Positions 10,564-19,551 of a stretch of DNA of 64,000 nt are shown in pieces. The notes under the pieces are model-generated. The model saw only the letters and a program-made list of their open reading frames with translations. It ran no database searches and was not told where the DNA came from. Both the position numbers and the translations under genes were made by a program. Numbering within the stretch: position 1 is the first letter of the stretch; every line of letters begins with the position of its first letter. The stretch comes from Labrys sp. WJW (GTDB lineage: Bacteria > Pseudomonadota > Alphaproteobacteria > Rhizobiales > Labraceae), in contig NZ_LYXZ01000022.1 of NCBI RefSeq assembly GCF_001676615.1, forward strand, positions 1 to 64,000, given 5' to 3'.

Positions 10564-11379
10564 ATGTCCACGACAGCCCTCGAGCGTGACGACGCCAACG
10601 AAGGCGGTGCCACCCGGCGCCGCTCGCGCACCAGCGGCATCGACCGCGCCCTGCAGATTCTCGACTATCTGCAGAAGGTCGAGCGTCCCGCCACCGCCTA
10701 TGAGATCGCGCGCGACATCGGCGCCCCCCTGTCGACGATCTATGTCATCGTCGACGACCTGGTGGAGAAGGAGATGCTCGACCGTCAGGATGGCGGCCTG
10801 CTCTGGCTCGGGCCCCGCCTCTATCATTATGGCCTGACCTATGCGCGCACGCTCGACCTTCTCAACGTGGCGGAGCAGGAGATGCACGAACTCGCCCAGA
10901 GTTCGGGCGAGACCATCCAGATCTGCGGACGGGACGGCGATCACATGGTCGTGCTGGCCATGGAAGAGGGCAAGGACCATTTCCAGGTGACCTCGCGCGT
11001 CGGTACGCGCAGCCCGCTGAACTGGACGGCATCCGGCCGCATATTGGTCGGCCATCTGCCGGAAGCGGAGCGGCGCGAGATCTTCGCGCGCTCGGCGGTC
11101 GCCTCGCCGACGGGGCGGGCCGAGACGGACAAGAATGTGCTGGCGCAGATAGCGGCCGAGGCGCTGGAGCAGGGCCTATCCATCCAGGCCGGCGATTCCG
11201 ACTTCGCGGTCGCCTGCATCGCCGCCCCGATCCGCGACAACCAGGGCGCCTGCCGCGCCACGATCTCGATCGTGGTGCCGGACAGGAAGCTCGAGCAGAA
11301 GGACCCTGACCTGATCGCCCTGGTCAAGGCCAGCGCCCGGCGCATCGAGAGCCGGCTGGGGTGGCAAGGTCGGCGCTGA
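10564..11379 (+). CDS. IclR-family transcriptional regulator
   Basis: A 271-residue regulator. Residues about 20-85 form a winged helix-turn-helix (GIDRALQILDYLQ, then TAYEIARDIGAPLSTIYVIVDDL), and about 90-265 form the IclR effector domain. It closes the peptide/deacetylase cluster on the same strand, 64 bases after the PLP enzyme, so it is the natural candidate regulator of that cluster. An effector such as an acylated or D-amino acid is only inferred. Confidence 0.87.
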   Translation: MSTTALERDDANEGGATRRRSRTSGIDRALQILDYLQKVERPATAYEIARDIGAPLSTIYVIVDDLVEKEMLDRQDGGLLWLGPRLYHYGLTYARTLDLLNVAEQEMHELAQSSGETIQICGRDGDHMVVLAMEEGKDHFQVTSRVGTRSPLNWTASGRILVGHLPEAERREIFARSAVASPTGRAETDKNVLAQIAAEALEQGLSIQAGDSDFAVACIAAPIRDNQGACRATISIVVPDRKLEQKDPDLIALVKASARRIESRLGWQGRR

Positions 11380-11392
11380 GTGGAATCTGCCG

Positions 11393-11698
11393 CTACGCCG
11401 CTCGGTTTCTCGACGCGATCAGCAGTTCCGCCTCGAGCAAGGCAAACTCGACCATGAGATCGCTAACCGAGAGTTCCGGGTGCTTGTCCATGAATTGCCG
11501 GGCCCGCAACTGCATGGCCTCCCTGCCGAGGATCATTGCGGCTTCCAGGGACGAAATCGAGGCGCTGTCGTCCTTGGCGCCGGCAAGCTCCTCGACATCA
11601 CCGTTGGCGACGTGCTCCTGCCATTGAGCCTCGGTCATCTGTCCGGAAAGATAGCAGGTCCGCAGCAATTCTGGGTCCGGCTTTGGCGGATTCCGCAT
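11393..11698 (-). CDS. Hypothetical small protein
   Basis: A 101-residue soluble, acidic and largely helical protein (MRNPPKPDPELL at the start). It has no signal peptide or membrane segment, and I do not recognise a family. Its end faces the IclR gene end with only 13 bases between them. No good ribosome binding site precedes the ATG, so the start is uncertain. Codon use looks normal for the region. Confidence 0.55.
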   Translation of the reverse strand: MRNPPKPDPELLRTCYLSGQMTEAQWQEHVANGDVEELAGAKDDSASISSLEAAMILGREAMQLRARQFMDKHPELSVSDLMVEFALLEAELLIASRNRAA

Positions 11699-12028
11699 CG
11701 TAAAACGCCCAATATCCTACACTATCCTGGTGCCTGCCTCTCGGGCAGGACGGCGGCCAAAACATCGATGCCAGACCCGGCACCCAACATATTCCGTCGT
11801 ATATAGGTCGCACCTGTTCAAATCGTAAGACAACCACCCTTTCGCGGAATTTTTATTCCGTAGCAAAAAAAATGTGGAATGTCAGATTAACTTGCCAGCC
11901 ACGCCGCAGCAGCCGTCAGCGCCCGGATGAGGCCGTCCCGCCACCACAGGCAGCCGGCGCCTCCTGCACTTTGGCAGGAGGCGGAGAAGACACAGCGACA
12001 CGTCGAAAACCGGATCGAACCGAACGCC
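11699..12028. other. Gene-poor spacer with two hairpins
   Basis: No convincing gene is seen in these 330 bases. Two structures stand out: CGGAAT (11845-11850) with ATTCCG (11855-11860) around TTTT, and GCCTCCTGC (11959-11967) with GCAGGAGGC (11974-11982). The second lies about 47 bases beyond the stop of the minus-strand hydrolase gene and may be its factor-dependent terminator, though no T-run follows it. Confidence 0.4.
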
Positions 12029-12916
12029 TCAGGCCAGATAGCGCCGGAACCAGGCAATCGTCCGGTCCCAGGCGAACTTGGCCGCCGCCTCGTCGTAGCG
12101 CGGGGTTGAATCGTTGTGGAAGCCGTGGTTCACGCCCGGATAGATATGGGCCTCAAAGGTCTTGCCGCCAGCCTTGAGCGCAGCCTCATAAGCCGGCCAG
12201 CCTTCGTTGATGCGGGTATCCAGTTCCGCATAATGGATCAGTAGCGGCGCCTTGATGCGAGCCACGTCCTCGGCCTTGGGCTGGCGCCCATAGAAGGGCA
12301 CGGCAGCCGCAAGCTCGGGATAGGCCACGGCCGTGGCATTGGCGACGCCGCCGCCATAGCAAAAGCCGGTCATGCCGACCTTGCCCGTGCCGGATTTGTG
12401 CTTCATCAGGAACTCGGTCGCCGCGAAGAAATCGTTCATCAGCTTTTCGGGATCGACCTTGGCCTGCAGGTCCCGGCCCTTGTCGTCATTGCCCGGATAA
12501 CCGCCGACCGAACTCAAACCGTCGGGGGCGAGGGCAACAAACCCCGCCTTGGCGACCCGCCGCGCCACATCCTCGATATAGGGGTTGAGGCCCCTGTTCT
12601 CGTGGACGACAACCACACCGGGGACAGGACCGGCCGCCTTGGCCGGCCGCACGAAATAGCTGCGCACCTCGCCATTCCCCTTGGGCGAGGAAAAAGTGAT
12701 GTATTCGGCCACGATGGCCGGATCGGTGAACTGCACCTGCTGCGCATAGGCATAGTTCGGGCTCAGCGAAGCGAGAATGGCCGTTGCCGTCAGGCCGCCC
12801 ACGGCAAACTTGCCGGCACGATCGAGGAACTCGCGCTTGGAGATCTTGCCATGCGCATAGAAGTCGTAGAGTTCGAGGAGTTCCTGCGGAAAATCCCTGG
12901 CCGTCATGCGGGTCAT
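12029..12916 (-). CDS. Exported dienelactone hydrolase family protein
   Basis: A 295-residue alpha/beta hydrolase of the dienelactone hydrolase family. The catalytic triad is visible as Cys186 (GFCYGGG), Asp233 (ELDTRI) and His264 (NHGFHND), with Glu106 in HENRG as the family gate residue. The N-terminus has [11 protein letters not shown] followed by a hydrophobic stretch ending in AYA near residue 58, which looks like a twin-arginine-type (KR variant) export signal after a 25-residue extension. The ATG at 12916 is chosen because GGAGGGA lies eight bases upstream. Substrate unknown; these enzymes open lactone rings or cleave esters. Confidence 0.83.
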   Translation of the reverse strand: MTRMTARDFPQELLELYDFYAHGKISKREFLDRAGKFAVGGLTATAILASLSPNYAYAQQVQFTDPAIVAEYITFSSPKGNGEVRSYFVRPAKAAGPVPGVVVVHENRGLNPYIEDVARRVAKAGFVALAPDGLSSVGGYPGNDDKGRDLQAKVDPEKLMNDFFAATEFLMKHKSGTGKVGMTGFCYGGGVANATAVAYPELAAAVPFYGRQPKAEDVARIKAPLLIHYAELDTRINEGWPAYEAALKAGGKTFEAHIYPGVNHGFHNDSTPRYDEAAAKFAWDRTIAWFRRYLA

Positions 12917-13195
12917 CGCGCGTCCCTCCCCTGTCAACCCGGCAGCAGCCTATAGGATCTTCGGGCGAGCGGTCTTCACAATGGCGAGATGGGTGGAGAG
13001 TGCTGGCACCGGCCCCCGAGGGCATGGACATCATCCAAAGCGCGTCGCACCCTTCCTGGATCAAGCTGAAATCAACATCCTTGCCGCCAATAAGAGCGAA
13101 GGAGTAGCCGATCGAGGCCTCACTCCGGCCGAGGGACGAGGCGCAGAACTTTGCCTCGTTGAAAGGAAACGGGCGCCACGACAGCGCCCGCCACG

Positions 13196-13465
13196 TCATG
13201 GCGTGACATATTCGGCGGCATTGCTGAGATGCATCATGCATCCATCAGGATCATTGTCCTGCAGCAATGCCACGGCCGTGTCCAATTCCTCCAGGGCCGC
13301 TTCCTGCCGCAGCGGATCCCGAATCGAATCCACGCTGTTTTTCATCTGCTTGAGTTGGGATTCATTGCACTGGCTGGCGCGTGTCCACACGGCGTTGGGC
13401 GCGGCCATCGCACCTGTTGCCAGACCCAATGTGAGAGCCGCCGCGACACAGACTGACTTGATCAC
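13196..13465 (-). CDS. Small secreted protein, unknown function
   Basis: An 89-residue protein starting at GTG (13465), eight bases after a clear AAGGAGA site; the longer upstream frame has no such support. Residues 1-21 form a signal peptide (about IKSVCVAAALTLGLATGAMA). The mature part is short, helical and has two cysteines (ASQCNES and PDGCMMH), which could form one disulfide. Not recognised. It stands alone between the hydrolase and the PQQ-associated module. Confidence 0.65.
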   Translation of the reverse strand: MIKSVCVAAALTLGLATGAMAAPNAVWTRASQCNESQLKQMKNSVDSIRDPLRQEAALEELDTAVALLQDNDPDGCMMHLSNAAEYVTP

Positions 13466-13617
13466 TGGCCTTCTCCTTTGAAGTGGGTGAAGTGCCCCAG
13501 GCCCCAGGGTACCCTTCCAAACCTCCTTCAAAAGGCTCTGTTCCCGTTATCCCGGCCGGCGCTTCCCCCTCATATCGCGCTACATGCTCATCTCGATCGG
13601 CTTACGGACCATCTTTC

Positions 13618-14280
13618 TCACAAGCGCTGCTGGATGCGCCGGGCGATGTCGAACAGTCGGCGTTCCAGCAAGACAGGCGTCTCGCAGACATAGGTCAAAG
13701 AGCGGCCGCGCTCCTCGAAGATGCGCTTGTCCCATTTGAGCTGGGTCTCGAGATCGTCGGTTTCCTTGCTGCCCGTCGCGCTGGGAGAATCCTTGGCGGC
13801 GCCGATCTTGTCGCTCTCGTCCCGGATGCGGTCGGCGAGCTTGTTCTGGCCGCGGGCATAGCGGCCGATGCCGCCCAGGATCTTGTCGCGCTCCTCGTTG
13901 ACCAGTTCGAGCACACCGGCGAACAGGCGCGTCAGGCGAGCATCCTTCTCCGCCCCCGCCTGTTGCACGAAACCGTCGAGCAGGCCGTCGACCTCCTCGA
14001 TCGGCGTCCGGCGCGAGGCGAGCTTCTGGGCCATCGCCGCCGTGTCGAAATCCTTGGTCCAATCACCCGCTGCCGCGATGTCCGGCCCGCTCCAGACCAC
14101 GCCGGCACTGAGCGTGCCGACCTTGCGCTGGATGCAGGGCCAGTCCGGATCGGGCTGGGCCTGCTGGGCCTGCACCACGTGAACCCAATCCACACCTCCC
14201 GCCAGCATCACCATGAGGATGGCCGGCCGAAGGGTCCGAACCATGGACCTGCCAGATATCGGGGGCCTGCCAAATCTCAT
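13618..14280 (-). CDS. Secreted protein of the PQQ-associated ABC module
   Basis: A 220-residue protein with an internal hydrophobic export signal (about residues 18-39, ending VVQA) after a short charged lead. The mature part has CIQRKVGTLSAGVVWSGPDI and a long charged helical middle, then a second cysteine (TYVCETP) that could pair with the first. Its ATG overlaps the permease stop (ATGA) and is preceded by AAAGGAGAAG, so it belongs to the same transcript. No catalytic motif is recognised. It occurs here as the last gene of the module and probably acts in the periplasm. Confidence 0.7.
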   Translation of the reverse strand: MRFGRPPISGRSMVRTLRPAILMVMLAGGVDWVHVVQAQQAQPDPDWPCIQRKVGTLSAGVVWSGPDIAAAGDWTKDFDTAAMAQKLASRRTPIEEVDGLLDGFVQQAGAEKDARLTRLFAGVLELVNEERDKILGGIGRYARGQNKLADRIRDESDKIGAAKDSPSATGSKETDDLETQLKWDKRIFEERGRSLTYVCETPVLLERRLFDIARRIQQRL

Positions 14281-15122
14281 GATGCTTCTCCTTTGGGGCC
14301 GCCGCGGCGCACCATCAGGCCGCGGGACGGGTCATAGGCGATGAGCGCGGCGGCGAAGAACAGCACCGTGGTGCCAACCACCACCGCAAGCGCGACCGGC
14401 TCGAGCCGGCCATAGAGGGCAAAGCGCACCAGTTCGACCCCATGGGTGAACGGATTGGCAAGGCAGGTCAGATAAAGACCCTCGCTCGCCTCCCTAATGC
14501 GCCAGAGCGGATAGAGCGCCGAGGAGGCGAAGAACATCGGGAAGATCACGAAGTTCATCACGCTGGCGAAATTCTCGAGCTGACGGATCAGCGAGGACAG
14601 GAAGAGGCCGATCGAGCCGAGCATCAGGCCGGTCAGTACCAGCGCCGGCAAGGCCAGGACATAGCCCTGCACGGGCGAGTCGACATCCCACCAGGCCGCG
14701 ATCGCCAGGAAGACATAGACCTGCAGCACCGACACCAGCACGCTCGCCGTGAGCTTGGCGGCCAGCAGCGACCAGCGCGGGAACGGGCTGGTGAGCAGCA
14801 CCCGCATCGAGCCGACCTCGCGGTCATAGACCATCGAGAGCGAGGATTGCATGCCGTAGAAAAGCTGGATCATCACGGCCAGCCCCGGCACGACATAGGT
14901 CTCGTAGAGCACATAGGTCTCGTAGGGCGGCTGGATCGAGACCCCCAGCACGTTGCGAAAGCCGGCGGCAAAGATAAAGAGCCAGATCAGCGGGCGCACC
15001 AGTGCCGAGAGGAAGCGCTCCTTCTGGTTGACGAAGCGCAGCATCTCCCGATGCGCGATGCCGCCGAGGCAGACGAGATAGCCCGAAAAGCTCAATCGCG
15101 AAGTGAGCGTCGCATCCGACAT
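14277..15122 (-). CDS. ABC-2 type permease, PQQ-associated alcohol system
   Basis: A 281-residue membrane protein of the ABC-2 (exporter-type) permease family with about six membrane spans; the ELVR block after NPFTHGVELVRFALYG is typical. The start at 15122 shares a base with the stop of the ATPase gene (TGATG). It matches the permease described as part of the PQQ-dependent alcohol dehydrogenase-associated ABC system. The family is normally an exporter or a membrane-extraction system, which is notable because a periplasmic binding protein is encoded in the same cluster. Transported substrate unknown. Confidence 0.82.
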   Translation of the reverse strand: MSDATLTSRLSFSGYLVCLGGIAHREMLRFVNQKERFLSALVRPLIWLFIFAAGFRNVLGVSIQPPYETYVLYETYVVPGLAVMIQLFYGMQSSLSMVYDREVGSMRVLLTSPFPRWSLLAAKLTASVLVSVLQVYVFLAIAAWWDVDSPVQGYVLALPALVLTGLMLGSIGLFLSSLIRQLENFASVMNFVIFPMFFASSALYPLWRIREASEGLYLTCLANPFTHGVELVRFALYGRLEPVALAVVVGTTVLFFAAALIAYDPSRGLMVRRGGPKGEAS

Positions 15123-15868
15123 CAGGCGGCCTCCCTGTCGGTCAGGCGGCGGAAGGTCTCGGCCAGGCTGGCGCCGCTGCGGGCGGCGAGCGTGGCGGCC
15201 TTGCCCTCGGCGACGATCCGGCCCTGATGCAGCACATAGACATCGTCGTTGTCGGCGATCTCCTCGAAGATATGGGTCGCCCACAAAACCGCGATGCCTT
15301 CCTCGGCCACCAGGCGGCGCACCGTGGCGACGATGTCGGCCCGCGCCGCCAGATCGAGACCGACGGTCGGCTCGTCGAGGAGCAGAAGGCGCGGCCTGTG
15401 CACCAGGGCGCGCGCGATCTCCACGCGCCGGGCCTGCCCGCCGGAGAGCGTGCGAACCTTCTCGTCGGCCCGCTCTGCGAGACCCACGCGCTTGAGAAGC
15501 GCGAGAATATGCTCGCGCACCGCCTTCCCGCCAAGCCCGTGCAGGGCAGCGTGATAGGCAAGGTTCTGGCGCACCGTCAGGTCCGCATCGAGCGTGCGGG
15601 CCTGGAAGACGACGCCGAGCTCGGCCAGCGCCCGCGACGGAGCGAGGTTGAGATCATGCCCGTAGACCTCGACGCGGCCGGAACGGTTCTGGTAGAGTCG
15701 CGTCACGATCGAGAACAGGGTCGTCTTGCCGGCGCCGTTCGGCCCCAGCAGGGCGACGAAACGCCCGGCCTGCACCTCGAGCGAAACGTCGGCCAGCGCT
15801 TCGCGCTTGCCGAAGCGATGGCCGACGGCCGCAACCGAGAGCGCCGGCTTGTCCGTGCCAACCGTCAT
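15122..15868 (-). CDS. ABC ATPase, PQQ-associated alcohol system
   Basis: A 248-residue ATPase. Walker A is GPNGAGKTT, the signature is LSGGQARR, and Walker B ends LLLLDEPTVGLD. This is the exporter-type ATPase (CcmA-like) that pairs with the following ABC-2 permease. The ATG at 15868 follows GGGGAG with good spacing; the frame is open 39 bases further but without support. Energises the module; substrate unknown. Confidence 0.85.
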   Translation of the reverse strand: MTVGTDKPALSVAAVGHRFGKREALADVSLEVQAGRFVALLGPNGAGKTTLFSIVTRLYQNRSGRVEVYGHDLNLAPSRALAELGVVFQARTLDADLTVRQNLAYHAALHGLGGKAVREHILALLKRVGLAERADEKVRTLSGGQARRVEIARALVHRPRLLLLDEPTVGLDLAARADIVATVRRLVAEEGIAVLWATHIFEEIADNDDVYVLHQGRIVAEGKAATLAARSGASLAETFRRLTDREAA

Positions 15869-15932
15869 GGCTGCTCCCCGTCGCGCCGAAAGGGCGGCAG
15901 GATACACCAGGAACGGGCAGTCCGAACAACCA

Positions 15933-16421
15933 TCACTTGCCCTTGAGCTTGGCCTTGAGCTGAAGCAGGCCGGCCAGATAGATATCCGCCACGGCTTTCC
16001 GGGCGACGTCTCCCGACACGCCCTTGGGGTCGAAGGTGGACGACCAGGTGATGGCGATCTTGCCCGGCTCGTCGTCCTCTTCCACCTTCAGCGTGGAGAC
16101 GTAATTCTCGATCGGCAGGGGGCTCTCGAGGATGGCATAGGTGTAGGATGTGTCCTTGTCGTCCCACTTGACCAGCTTTTCGACGAATTTGGCGCCGTCC
16201 TTGGTGGTGAGGGTACGGATCTTGGCGCCGTCCTTTTCCGAAAGCTCGCAGGAAGCGATGGCAGGGTGCCAGGTCTTGATGCCGCAGAAATCGCCGATCA
16301 GGGCCCAGGCCTTGGCCGGCGTGCCCTTGCCCTCGACGCGATTGGAATTCTTTTCCGCGAGGGCCGGGCTGCAGGCAAGGCCCAGCACAGTCAGGGCACC
16401 GACAAGAGTCGTGATACGCAT
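15933..16421 (-). CDS. Secreted SRPBCC (START-like) protein
   Basis: A 162-residue protein with a clean signal peptide (1-22, ending ALA), then a polyketide cyclase / START-like fold (VEGKGTPAKAWALIGDF, later AITWSSTFDPKG). SRPBCC domains have a deep pocket for hydrophobic ligands. The ATG at 16421 follows GGGGAGGAAG. Export to the periplasm together with a binding protein and a beta-propeller suggests a ligand-carrier role in the PQQ-associated module; the ligand is not known. Confidence 0.75.
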   Translation of the reverse strand: MRITTLVGALTVLGLACSPALAEKNSNRVEGKGTPAKAWALIGDFCGIKTWHPAIASCELSEKDGAKIRTLTTKDGAKFVEKLVKWDDKDTSYTYAILESPLPIENYVSTLKVEEDDEPGKIAITWSSTFDPKGVSGDVARKAVADIYLAGLLQLKAKLKGK

Positions 16422-16477
16422 GGTCTTCCTCCCCAGGTCTTTTGAATCATCTTGCTGATCGAATCGTCGCGTCCGCG

Positions 16478-17452
16478 TCAATTCGGCGAGACCACCACGC
16501 CCCACGGTGCCTCGCCGACCGGAATGGTCTTGATCACCTTCTGGCTGGCGACGTCGATCACCGATACATCGTTGGAATTGCCGTTGGTGGCGTAGAGATA
16601 TTTCTCGTCCGGCGTGAAAGCGAGCTGCCACACGCGCTGGCCCACCAGCAGATATTTCTCGACCTCCAGGGTCTCGCCATTGATCACCGCGACGCGATTG
16701 GCCGGCCCGAGCGCCGCGAAGGCGGTCTTGCCGTCCTTGGTGACGCGCACGCCGACGGGCTGGATCGTCTCGGCAGTGACGCCGGGGATCTGGAACTCGA
16801 TCTTCTTGAGGATCTTACGCGTGGCGGGCTCGATGACGCTGACGGTGCCGCCGACCTCGGAACTCACCCAGACCTTGGAATTGTCCTTGTTGAACTCGGC
16901 AAAGCGCGGGCGTGAATCCACCAGCACGCTATCGATCACCTGGAACGTGGATGTGTCGATGAAATGGGCCATGTTGGTGGTTTCGGAGGTGTTCACCAGC
17001 ATCTTGCCGTCCGGGCTGATGCCCATGCCCTCCGGCTCGACGCCGACGGGCACGGTGGCGAGCACCTTGTTCTCCTTCACGTCCACCACCGTCACCTGGG
17101 CATCGTCCTCATTGGCGATGTAGAGGGGATTGCCGGAAGGGTGCAGGATGAAGAGTTCGGGATCGGGGCCCGACTGCAAGGTGCGGGCCACCTTCATCGT
17201 CGCCGTGTCGATCACCTCGACACCGTCGTCGTCGCTGGCACACAGATAGAGGGACTTGCCGTCATTGGAGATGGTGATGCCCCGCGGGCGCCGGCCAGTC
17301 GGCACGGTCTGCTTGACGGTCTGGGTCTCGGAATTGATCACGGAGATCGAATTGCCCTTCTCATTGGAGACATAGACCGTGTAGGCCTGCGCCGTGCCGG
17401 CCAGGCAAGCGGCCGCCAGCCCCAAAAAAGCAGCCTTGGCGAAATGCGGCAT
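16478..17452 (-). CDS. PQQ-associated YVTN beta-propeller protein
   Basis: A 324-residue secreted protein with signal peptide 1-23 (ending AQA). The mature part is made of repeats of about 42 residues such as VYVSNEKGNSISVINSETQ and LYATNGNSNDVSVIDVASQ, giving a seven-bladed propeller of the YVTN type. It matches the beta-propeller family repeatedly found with PQQ-dependent alcohol oxidation genes. No active-site residues are apparent. It may bind a partner quinoprotein or ligand in the periplasm. Confidence 0.85.
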   Translation of the reverse strand: MPHFAKAAFLGLAAACLAGTAQAYTVYVSNEKGNSISVINSETQTVKQTVPTGRRPRGITISNDGKSLYLCASDDDGVEVIDTATMKVARTLQSGPDPELFILHPSGNPLYIANEDDAQVTVVDVKENKVLATVPVGVEPEGMGISPDGKMLVNTSETTNMAHFIDTSTFQVIDSVLVDSRPRFAEFNKDNSKVWVSSEVGGTVSVIEPATRKILKKIEFQIPGVTAETIQPVGVRVTKDGKTAFAALGPANRVAVINGETLEVEKYLLVGQRVWQLAFTPDEKYLYATNGNSNDVSVIDVASQKVIKTIPVGEAPWGVVVSPN

Positions 17453-17491
17453 GATCCGGTTCCTCTCCAGGCGGGCATCCCCGCAGCGCGT

Positions 17492-18703
17492 TCACGGCAA
17501 ATGACATTGGCTTTCGGGCTGATCGGCGCCGAGCGTATCGAGCACGCTGCGCTGATGCAGGTAGCCGGGCTGCGGCGACACCGAGACGATCGCCATCGGC
17601 TGGGCGATCAGCACCGGCTGGCGCAGCTGATGGTCCCAGCTGCGAAAATTCACCGGCACGCCCTTGAAGGCGGCCAGCTGGAATTTTGGATCGACGAGAT
17701 AGGTCGAGACCGCCGCCGGATCTGCCGACTTGGTCCGTGTCACGGCTTCTCCCACGGCGCGCACCGCGACCCAGGCCTGATAGTCGATCGGCCGCATGGT
17801 ACGCTTGGCACGCTTGAAGAAGCGGCTCTGCAGCTGCGCCGAGCCCCAGGCATCCTGGGCGCGGTGCCAGGAGGTGGCGATCAGGCCCTGCGTGCCGGCA
17901 ATGACCTTGGGGTCCCAGGTGCGGTAGGCGAGGTAGTCGCCGAAATCGGCCTCCTCGTCGGCCACCACCATGATGTCGTAATCCGTGCCGCGGCTGAACA
18001 CCAGGGCGTCCGACTGGGTGATGCTGTCGCTGCGGGCGCGGGCGAGCGGACCGAATTCCCAGGCCTTCTCGGCGGCGAGGGTGAGGCCGAACTTCTTGGC
18101 AGACTGCTTCAGGGCGTCGGCATACAGCTTGTCCGCCGCGGTGGGCCCATAGGTGAGGAAGAGCTTCATCCAGCGCTTCGTCGCCAGATATTGCACCAGC
18201 GCATCGGTCAGCATGGCGCGGCTCGGCGGAACGTGGAACACATTGGCGCGGCAATCGGCGCCGCGCAGCCGGTCGTCCTGCGCGGCGGCATTGAACACCA
18301 CCACCGGGCGCCCCTTGAGGGCATCGGCAACGGCCAGGAGTTCGTCCGCCGTCAGGGCGACCACCAGGAATTTCGCCCCGGCATCGGCCAACTTGACGGC
18401 CGATGCCACCGGCGACTGGTCCTTGTCCAGCACGACCTGGTCCAGCACATAGCGCTGGCCTGAGAAGCGGCCCGTGGTGTTGTTGTCGTCGATGGCAAGC
18501 CCCGCGCCGGCCGCGGCTTCGTCTTCCGGGGTGGGATCGAGTTCGTAGAGCGCGGGCGGCGGCGCCTTGTGGGTGATGACGCCGATGCGAACTTCGAGCG
18601 GTTCGGCCGCCCTCGCCGAGCCACAGGCCAGCAGCGTCACAAGGGCAAGCAGCAAGGCTGCCATCATGCGGGACGGGTTTCTCAATCTCGCAGCCGGTAA
18701 CAC
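17492..18703 (-). CDS. Periplasmic ligand-binding protein, PQQ-associated alcohol system
   Basis: A 403-residue protein of the type I periplasmic binding fold (LivK/Leu-Ile-Val-like), matching the substrate-binding family linked to PQQ-dependent alcohol dehydrogenases. A signal peptide follows the start (about residues 13-33, ending ARA). A GTG at 18703 is preferred over the longer frame because GGGAG precedes it by seven bases. It heads the minus-strand module. Such proteins usually feed importers, but the permease here is of exporter type, so the binding protein may instead sense the ligand or hand it over outside the cell. Confidence 0.8.
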   Translation of the reverse strand: MLPAARLRNPSRMMAALLLALVTLLACGSARAAEPLEVRIGVITHKAPPPALYELDPTPEDEAAAGAGLAIDDNNTTGRFSGQRYVLDQVVLDKDQSPVASAVKLADAGAKFLVVALTADELLAVADALKGRPVVVFNAAAQDDRLRGADCRANVFHVPPSRAMLTDALVQYLATKRWMKLFLTYGPTAADKLYADALKQSAKKFGLTLAAEKAWEFGPLARARSDSITQSDALVFSRGTDYDIMVVADEEADFGDYLAYRTWDPKVIAGTQGLIATSWHRAQDAWGSAQLQSRFFKRAKRTMRPIDYQAWVAVRAVGEAVTRTKSADPAAVSTYLVDPKFQLAAFKGVPVNFRSWDHQLRQPVLIAQPMAIVSVSPQPGYLHQRSVLDTLGADQPESQCHLP

Positions 18704-18903
18704 ATTTCGCTCCCGAACGCGCAGGCCTCTGCGTGCCTGAACATCGGCAAGCTTACGCATTGCAAATGAAGAACGTCAACTTAATATACCTAAGAAATTT
18801 ATAAGCTGAATACGTCTGTACTGGCTTTCATGTTCATGGCAATTTTTACTAGAACGCGAACTGATAGTTTTCATAGAATATTCTTATTTGTGAAGGGACC
18901 ACT
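18704..18903. promoter_or_regulatory. Divergent promoter region of the PQQ-associated module and the cofactor genes
   Basis: These 200 bases separate two divergently read gene sets. Bases about 18775-18895 are clearly AT-rich against the GC-rich surroundings, as expected for two promoters. I could not fix -35/-10 boxes with confidence. Confidence 0.45.
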
Positions 18904-19485
18904 GTGCTTGAATGGATGTCCCTGATTGTAGGAACGCGCCGGCGCAGCCTGAAGTATTGGACTGGAAGACACAGCAGCCTGCTGCGGCAGGCGGGCAGGA
19001 CAATATTTGTCCTGCTGGCAATGGCAGCCGTCCTCCCCTCTCAGGCCCGGGCCGGCGAGCCCGGTAAGGCTCTGCTCGCTCTGCCCTTCGGCTATCTCGA
19101 CACCTCCGGCGAGGCATCGGACCAGAAGGAAGCCCATGCCGACCGGCTGAAGGCGATGTCGGCCCGCTTGACCGATCGGCTGCAGGCGGGCGGCTTCTAT
19201 CGCATCGTTCCGGCCACGCCGGGAATCATCGCCTGCGCCGGCAATGACCAGGATTGCCTGCTGGGCGAAGCACGCAAGTCCGGCGCAGATTTCATCCTGA
19301 CCGGAGCCGTACACAAGACCAGCACCCTGATCTCGGCAATCTGGGTCGGCGTTTTCGATGCCAAAGACGGCAAGCGTGTCTTCTTCCGCCAGATCAGCTT
19401 CCGCGGCGACACCAACGAGGCCTGGCAGCACGCCACGGACTTCGTTCTGGGCCAGTTGCAGGAAGAGGCACGGCAGGCGCAGTGA
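18904..19485 (+). CDS. Secreted DUF2380-like protein
   Basis: A 193-residue protein starting at GTG after GAAGGGA. Residues about 25-50 form an export signal after a 24-residue charged lead (RTIFVLLAMAAVLPSQARA). The mature part, with LLALPFGYLDTSGE and a later GADFILTGAVHKTSTLIS, resembles the DUF2380 family that is often found beside methanol-oxidation genes and looks like the TolB N-terminal domain fold. Function unknown. It is 66 bases upstream of mfnB on the same strand. Confidence 0.62.
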   Translation: MLEWMSLIVGTRRRSLKYWTGRHSSLLRQAGRTIFVLLAMAAVLPSQARAGEPGKALLALPFGYLDTSGEASDQKEAHADRLKAMSARLTDRLQAGGFYRIVPATPGIIACAGNDQDCLLGEARKSGADFILTGAVHKTSTLISAIWVGVFDAKDGKRVFFRQISFRGDTNEAWQHATDFVLGQLQEEARQAQ

Positions 19486-19551
19486 AAAATCGCGCGGTTG
19501 CCGCCGAACGCCCATGAGGGCATTGTGGGAAATAAAGAGGAAGGGCCCATC

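Noticed and set aside
11598..11837. 79-residue minus-strand frame
   Set aside because: Overlaps the better-supported small gene at 11393-11698 in another frame, lacks a ribosome site and has no recognisable features.
16964..18463. 499-residue open frame on the plus strand
   Set aside because: Opposite the YVTN propeller and the binding-protein genes, both of which have signal peptides and family motifs.
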